DNA from: Rhodococcus sp. AW25M09
GTDB lineage: Bacteria > Actinomycetota > Actinomycetes > Mycobacteriales > Mycobacteriaceae
DNA: 47,814 bases
Assembly: GCF_000333955.1 (NCBI RefSeq)
Contig: NZ_CAPS01000002.1
Location: forward strand, 1-47,814
Direction of reading: 5' to 3'
Part shown: positions 43,252 to 47,814 of the stretch, in pieces
Numbering within the stretch: the stretch's first letter is position 1
Layout of the letters: each line of letters begins with the position of its first letter
The notes under the pieces: generated by a model
Told to the model about the DNA's origin: nothing
Seen by the model: only the letters and a program-made list of their open reading frames with translations
The model's database searches: none
Program-made: the position numbers and the translations under genes

Positions 43252-44027
43252 GCACCTCATCGCCCTCACCGTCAGCGGCCCGGCGTTCCCGCACCATCGA
43301 CGTGTACGTGAGCTCGCCGGCCCCGATCGGGTACGACGACACCTGCGCGAGCGGGGAGAGGCGGTTCGTATCCCTTTCGGCCGCAACACGATTCGCCGTC
43401 AGCCATGCCGCCGCCATCGACGCCGGTGTCCCCGGGATCACCGTCACCATCGCTGCCGAGGGACACGACGACGTCTGTGTGTCCGGCACCCCCGGCGAGA
43501 TCACCTGCGCACTCGCCACCATCCCGGCCTACACCGCCGGCGTCCGCACAGCGCGGATACCGGCACCGGGCTACCTGCGTGCCGCCGTCGACGAGGTCAC
43601 CCTGCCGATCCAGTGGCAGGGCAGCGTGGGAGTGGAGGCCGGCGTCGATGTGCGCGTGCTCTCGACCCGGCCCGACCCGCTGCCGAACTCGACACTGCTG
43701 CTCGGACAATGGGCACCGGACCTCGCGCACCGCCTCGCGCACGACCTCGCCCGCTCGATCACCGAGCGCAGTGGCCAACGGAGCCCGGCCACCGTGACAT
43801 ACCTCCCCGACCAGGGGCGGTACGAGATCACCCATCCCGCCCCGATCTCCGATACCGACGCCGCCGCGGTGGCCCGCTACATCCGGATCACCCGACTTCG
43901 AGCCAACCTCGCCGCCCTCGACCCGGTCGCCGACGCGGACTGCGCCGTCGGTCTCGCCGCCGAGCTGCACGTGCTCGAAAGCTACTCCCGCCGTGTCCCT
44001 TTTACCGACGACAGGACAGTTCGATGA
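43248..44027 (+). CDS. Unknown protein between VirB4 and VirD4 genes
   Basis: The 259-residue soluble product starts with a short Ser-rich tail, then alternating beta and alpha parts: RTIDVYVSSPAPIGYDD, AATRFAVSHAAAIDAG, TVTIAAEGHDDVCVSG, LLLGQWAPDLAHRLAHD. The C-terminal half (PATVTYLPDQGRYEITHP) is also mixed. No membrane segment, P-loop or metal motif is seen. Four-base overlaps on both sides place it firmly between the two ATPases, so it is likely to bind one of them, for instance as a substrate adaptor. The family is unknown to me. Confidence 0.75.
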   Translation: MSTSSPSPSAARRSRTIDVYVSSPAPIGYDDTCASGERRFVSLSAATRFAVSHAAAIDAGVPGITVTIAAEGHDDVCVSGTPGEITCALATIPAYTAGVRTARIPAPGYLRAAVDEVTLPIQWQGSVGVEAGVDVRVLSTRPDPLPNSTLLLGQWAPDLAHRLAHDLARSITERSGQRSPATVTYLPDQGRYEITHPAPISDTDAAAVARYIRITRLRANLAALDPVADADCAVGLAAELHVLESYSRRVPFTDDRTVR

Positions 44028-45871
44028 GTGCGATGCAATCCCCTCCCCGTAGGCCCAGCGATCCGTTCGTTCCGTCCGAGGTCTGGGTCGGTGCCGCTCT
44101 GATCGTGGGTCTGGTGTTCGCTGTCGCCGGCGGCGGCATGGTCTCCTCGCTGGTCTCGGGCACGGTGATCGCGATGCCCACCAGCTTCGGTGAGCTGTTC
44201 TCGATCTTCCGCGGGTTGGCCACGAACCCGTCGGACCCCGCGGCCGCGTGGCCGGCGACCGCGCAGCCGGGTCCGGCGTGGGTGACCTGGGTGTGCATTC
44301 TGGTGCTCGGTGCGCTGTATACCGCCGTGGCCCTGTGGATCAGCTCCGAGATCGACGACTGGCAGCACCACCGCGGTCAGGCGCAACGTGGTTTCGCCGG
44401 CCGACATGAGCTCGCCCGGGCAGGCATCGACGAGAAGAGTGTCCGCACCGCTGCCGTCGCCACCCGTTCCTCGTTGAAGGGCACGCGGGCCTCGAAGCTG
44501 GACGCGAGCGAGGTCGCGATCGCGTTGGGCCGCAACATGGTCGACCCCGACAGGGTCGTCTACATCAAACAGAACGACTGCATGCTCGTCGAGGGCGTCA
44601 CCGGCTCGGGCAAGACCTGGCGCGTGGCGTATCAGCGCTGCATGGACGCACCCGGTGCACTGCTGGTGACCTCGACGAAAGTGGACCTGATCTCGGCGAC
44701 GTACGAGCACCGCGCCGCGCTCGGCCGAGTATCGATCTTCGATCCGGACAACATCACCGGATGGCCCGACCCGATCCGCTGGTCGATCCTCTCCGGATGC
44801 CAGGATCCGGACGTGGCCATCCGCCGCGCACAGAGCTTGGTGTCGGCAATGCCTATGGGAGACACCAAGAACGGCGGCTACTGGGAAGACAAAGCAGTGG
44901 TTCTGCTGCGCTGCTACCTGCACGCGGCCGCGATCAGCGGCGCGAACCTGGCCACGCTGCGCGTGTGGGTGAACTCGCGTAAAGGCCGCGAACCACGCGA
45001 GATCCTCATGCGGACGATGCCCGGCTGGGAAGCCGAACTCGGCCAAATCCTCGACTCCGGATCGGACTCCTCCGACGACATGATCGGCGCGGCCAGCAGA
45101 CTCCTCGCCCCGCTCGCCTCCCCCGCACTGCTTAGAGCCGTCGACGTCCCGATGCGCGAGTCGTTCGACATCGACGAGTTCATTCGATCCGGCACGGACA
45201 CGCTGTATCTGGTGTCCAAGGGCAAAGACAATTCTGCGGCACCATTCATCGCAGCCCTGGCCAGCGAAGTGCACTACCTAGCCGACCGCCACTCACAGTC
45301 CCTGCCCGGTGGCCGCTTCGATCCCCCGATCCGATTCGAGCTCGACGAAGTCAACAACGTCGCCCCGATTCCCGGACTGCCGGATCTCATGTCGGACTCG
45401 GGCGGCCGCGGCATCACCATCCACGCCTACGCCCACAACGAAGAGCAGAACAAGCTCCGCTGGGGCGCGGTCGCCGGCAAGATGTTCGCCGACAACTCCC
45501 CCGCCCGCCTGATCCTTCCCGGCCTCAAAGGCGACGAGCTGCAAGCGATCTCGAAGATGCTCGGCGACCGATACGAGTGGCAGCCCTCCGGCAACGCCCA
45601 GTCCGGCCCGACGCTGCGAGAGGTACCGGTGATGTCGCCGGCGCAGATCCGCCAGATGGACCCCGACCAGGGTCTGTTGATCTACCGGACCGCGCCGCCG
45701 ATCCTGGTGCATCTACCGACGGTGTGGGACGAAAAACCATCACGTGCCGCGGTGCTGCGCTCGCAGAAGGTGTTCGACGAGATCGTGGCATCGGGCACCG
45801 CGCCTTGTACCAAGGTCCGGTCCGGCGCGGTGGTGCTCGACAAGGTCAGTGACGGGACGACGCTATCGTGA
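44024..45871 (+). CDS. VirD4/TraG-type coupling ATPase
   Basis: Two N-terminal membrane helices (VWVGAALIVGLVFAVAGGG, VTWVCILVLGALYTAVALW) precede the cytoplasmic motor. Walker A GVTGSGKTWR is at about residues 190-199. Walker B FELDEVNNVAPIPGL is near 436, followed by GRGITIHAYAHNEEQN and the TraM/TraD-type C-terminal region. Coupling proteins bring the relaxase-DNA complex to the channel. The C-terminus has no extra effector domain. Overlaps of four bases on both sides keep it in the operon. Complete, 615 residues. Confidence 0.94.
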   Translation: MSAMQSPPRRPSDPFVPSEVWVGAALIVGLVFAVAGGGMVSSLVSGTVIAMPTSFGELFSIFRGLATNPSDPAAAWPATAQPGPAWVTWVCILVLGALYTAVALWISSEIDDWQHHRGQAQRGFAGRHELARAGIDEKSVRTAAVATRSSLKGTRASKLDASEVAIALGRNMVDPDRVVYIKQNDCMLVEGVTGSGKTWRVAYQRCMDAPGALLVTSTKVDLISATYEHRAALGRVSIFDPDNITGWPDPIRWSILSGCQDPDVAIRRAQSLVSAMPMGDTKNGGYWEDKAVVLLRCYLHAAAISGANLATLRVWVNSRKGREPREILMRTMPGWEAELGQILDSGSDSSDDMIGAASRLLAPLASPALLRAVDVPMRESFDIDEFIRSGTDTLYLVSKGKDNSAAPFIAALASEVHYLADRHSQSLPGGRFDPPIRFELDEVNNVAPIPGLPDLMSDSGGRGITIHAYAHNEEQNKLRWGAVAGKMFADNSPARLILPGLKGDELQAISKMLGDRYEWQPSGNAQSGPTLREVPVMSPAQIRQMDPDQGLLIYRTAPPILVHLPTVWDEKPSRAAVLRSQKVFDEIVASGTAPCTKVRSGAVVLDKVSDGTTLS

Positions 45872-46491
45872 CCGCACCGGGGGCAGAGCAGGAAGAATTG
45901 GTGCCGTCGCGGTTCACCTGGCGCTACCTCGATGCCGAGCAGGCGCGGGCCCTGTGGTCGGAGCTGATCGACTGGACCACGTGGCTGCGCGAGCGCTACG
46001 AGCTCGGCACCAAGATCCCGCCGTGCTGGTACCGCCACGATCCCGTCGTCGAGGAACTGAGCGCCCTGATGGCGGCATGGACCGATGCCTACTACCGCGG
46101 TGACGAGTACCGGGACGACCTCACCGCCTGGCACACCCAGTGGTTCCGGCCGCTCATGGCGCGTGTCCGTGACATCTCGGACTTCGACAGTTGCACCCAC
46201 GATCGGTGTGCGCACCGGCCGTCGCCGCCGGCCACGCTCGCCGGCATCGAGGAGTTCGTCGACGCCGACGTCGACGCCCGCCCCGAACCATCACCAGCCC
46301 CGCCGGCACCGGTCGTCGACGTCACCGCGGCCGAGGAAGTGCGCACCATCCCCGCCGACGACATGGACATGGCCATCGACTCCGGCCTCGCCGAACCGCT
46401 CGACCCCGCCGACCCCGACAGCCCCGTGAGCTTCGAGGGCATCGAATGGACCTTCAACGCCCGCATGGGTGCCTGGGTTCCTTACACCTGA
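45868..46491 (+). CDS. DUF4913 family protein
   Basis: The first 130 residues match DUF4913: ARALWSELIDWTTWLRERY, then IPPCWYRHDPVVEELSALM and the WHTQWFRPLMARV helix, ending with SCTHDRC. A Pro/Ala/Glu-rich linker and a C-terminal EGIEWTFNARMGAWVPY follow. DUF4913 genes regularly close T4SS or conjugation clusters of actinobacteria; the role is unknown. The GTG start overlaps the coupling-protein stop by four bases. It is the last gene of the operon. Confidence 0.88.
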   Translation: MTAPGAEQEELVPSRFTWRYLDAEQARALWSELIDWTTWLRERYELGTKIPPCWYRHDPVVEELSALMAAWTDAYYRGDEYRDDLTAWHTQWFRPLMARVRDISDFDSCTHDRCAHRPSPPATLAGIEEFVDADVDARPEPSPAPPAPVVDVTAAEEVRTIPADDMDMAIDSGLAEPLDPADPDSPVSFEGIEWTFNARMGAWVPYT

Positions 46492-46542
46492 CCTCATCCC
46501 CTTATGAAGCTGCGGACCTACATCGCTCGATCGGCCACTCGT

Positions 46543-46565
46543 CCGTACATCCCGCCCGGATACGG
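46543..46565 (+). repeat. Small hairpin behind the T4SS operon
   Basis: CCGTA (46543-46547) pairs with TACGG (46561-46565) around a 13-base loop that contains CCCGCCCGG. It stands 50 bases behind the DUF4913 stop and before the stronger hairpin at 46604. Confidence 0.35.
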
Positions 46566-46603
46566 CAGGGTCGGTGCACGATCACTGTGGGTCTGCCGAG
46601 CCC

Positions 46604-46648
46604 GACCACCGATTACACGTCAACCCGCCCGGCGTGTAGTCGGTGGTC
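46604..46648. terminator. 16-bp hairpin, bidirectional terminator candidate
   Basis: GACCACCGATTACACG (46604-46619) pairs with 46633-46648 at 15 of 16 positions, the one exception being a T-G wobble, around a 13-base loop. It lies between the convergent ends of the T4SS operon and the leftward membrane-protein gene, the right position for a shared terminator. A U-run is absent, as is common in actinobacteria. Confidence 0.7.
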
Positions 46649-46705
46649 AGGGTGAGTGGTTCCGGTTCAGGCGAGAGAACTCGGATTGTCCGCTCGCTCC
46701 GAGCG

Positions 46706-47814
46706 TCAGGTCGCGCACTTCTTGTCGACCGAGACGTTAATTCGACGAATAGCACTGTCCATGAGCGGGGCGTTACGCATGTGAAGACTCGCTTCAATCT
46801 TAAGTTCACTGAGGCCACACGGAAGCAGATACGTTCGGATACCCAGTTCCGTCCCGGCTTCTGCGACGGTGTCTCCGTGCGCCCAGCCGACCTTCATGTT
46901 GGCGCCGAACTTCCACGGCTGGATGGGCCCCGAGTTCTCGACTACTGGCGAGACCCACCACCCTTTTTTGGTCGGCAGGTCCCAGATCCTCTCCACGTCA
47001 CGGTCGGCCTCAAGGGCATAGACCGTCTGCGGAGGGTCGCCCGGCTTCCTCTGAAAGACCTCCACATTGGCGCTGAGTTCGATCGGTGGGAGCCCTGGGT
47101 TCTCTTCAACTGCCGTCGCCGATGCTGGTGGCGCGTGAAAGATGATGCGGATTGGAACGATGCCGCCCTCGTGTCCGTCCTGGGTGAGGTTCGCACTGGC
47201 GTCGACCTGAAGATTGAGGACAGGAGCTTCATCGTCCTGGTCGGCGATGACCGAGAAGCCGATGTCGTCCACCGTGAACGGATCCGTCGCGGGATCGTCG
47301 CCCTCCCTCGGAAACGCGACCAAAGCGACGTTACCGAGGCCGGGGTCGTAAAGCCCCGGGCCGGGTGCCGAGGCGGCGGTGCGAGAGGACCCTAGTTCAG
47401 TCCATGTGTACTGCGCCAGCGCTACGGCCAGCACCAGCACCATCGCAATGAACATCGCCGCGATGACCCGCGGCGGACCGCCAAAACCGAAAATAGAGAC
47501 ACTGAAGGTTGGTCCCTCGGGCTCGATGATGTCCGGCTCGCGGGCTTCCCGGAGTCGCGCGTAGATAGCGTCTGTACCAGCTTCCGTCGCTTTACTTCCG
47601 GACGCCCCGGTGAGGCCCATCATGAACGATGTCTGCGCCTCGTCGGCCCGGAGTCCGGTACAGAGGTCGCGCATGAGACTGGGCTCCATCGCTTCGATCC
47701 CGTCGATGTAGGCCCCGATCTGTGCCGATGTCTTTTCGAGCGTTCGATAACCGGCCGACTTACTGGTGGTCTCCTTGAGTGCGTCGGCGAGGGTGGAGCC
47801 CTCGGGCATGTGCG
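46706..47814 (-). CDS. Membrane protein, 5' end may lie outside the window
   Basis: At least 367 residues are visible. The first 95 residues are soluble (STLADALKETTSKSAGYRTL, LMRDLCTGLRADEAQTS), perhaps a degenerate helix-turn-helix of a regulator. A membrane segment (VIAAMFIAMVLVLAVALAQY, about 112-131) follows, then a 230-residue external domain with beta character (FTVDDIGFSVIADQDDEAP, GIVPIRIIFHAPP, IRRINVSVDKKC). An ATG at 47809 is possible, but the frame remains open to the edge. HTH-membrane-sensor proteins have this plan; the family is not recognised. Confidence 0.65.
   Translation of the reverse strand, partial: HMPEGSTLADALKETTSKSAGYRTLEKTSAQIGAYIDGIEAMEPSLMRDLCTGLRADEAQTSFMMGLTGASGSKATEAGTDAIYARLREAREPDIIEPEGPTFSVSIFGFGGPPRVIAAMFIAMVLVLAVALAQYTWTELGSSRTAASAPGPGLYDPGLGNVALVAFPREGDDPATDPFTVDDIGFSVIADQDDEAPVLNLQVDASANLTQDGHEGGIVPIRIIFHAPPASATAVEENPGLPPIELSANVEVFQRKPGDPPQTVYALEADRDVERIWDLPTKKGWWVSPVVENSGPIQPWKFGANMKVGWAHGDTVAEAGTELGIRTYLLPCGLSELKIEASLHMRNAPLMDSAIRRINVSVDKKCAT

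Noticed and set aside
41734..43389. Leftward open frame of 551 codons opposite VirB4
   Set aside because: Antisense to a well-supported ATPase gene with Walker motifs; no motif of its own.

Overview
The window reads as a mobile or accessory region of a mycolic-acid actinomycete, most likely Rhodococcus or a close relative such as Nocardia or Gordonia. The basis is high GC with strong GC bias at third codon positions, many GTG starts, and families typical of that order: WXG-like/DUF1023 secretion substrates, DUF732, DUF2510, a cutinase-type esterase, and an actinobacterial SCO6880-type type IV secretion system (T4SS). No tRNA, rRNA, CRISPR array, integrase, relaxase or replication gene was seen, so plasmid and integrated element cannot be told apart.

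Left part (1-12.2 kb): defence and mobile DNA. A complete IS21-family element (istA, istB, terminal repeats) has inserted into a type I restriction specificity gene. Its second half is left in front of hsdR, a small unknown gene and an XRE regulator gene. Next come a DUF3644 gene, a Phd-like orphan antitoxin, a P-loop GTPase gene with a frameshifted partner, an ISAs1-type transposase remnant, and a GIY-YIG nuclease/DUF4357 gene.

Middle (12.5-27.9 kb): surface and secretion-related genes among gene debris. A tight four-gene cassette encodes a WXG-like protein, a DUF1023 hydrolase, a lipoprotein and a YbaB/EspL-like protein. Then comes a KAP-type NTPase gene lying between two inward-facing IS21-like terminal repeats. 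A DUF732 protein and a secreted HNH nuclease with an excalibur domain follow, then a field of broken genes (a second excalibur, a frameshifted DUF2510 gene, a second DUF1023 hydrolase). An SDR enzyme, a PAS-like protein and a two-domain XRE regulator close this part.

Right part (27.9-46.5 kb): one long rightward T4SS operon, tightly packed with several ATGA/GTGA overlaps. It encodes a hydrophobic secreted protein, two small unknowns, a MinD-like ATPase, a secreted cutinase-like esterase and a three-domain peptidoglycan hydrolase. A VirB8-like lipoprotein, VirB2-like, second VirB8-like and VirB6-like proteins follow, then the SCO6880 protein, a VirB4 ATPase, an unknown, a VirD4 coupling ATPase and DUF4913. 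The cutinase and the peptidoglycan hydrolase together suggest a conjugation machine adapted to cross a mycolate envelope. The operon is preceded by a 17-codon tryptophan-rich reading frame and two perfect hairpins, and followed by a 16-bp hairpin. A convergent membrane-protein gene runs off the right edge.
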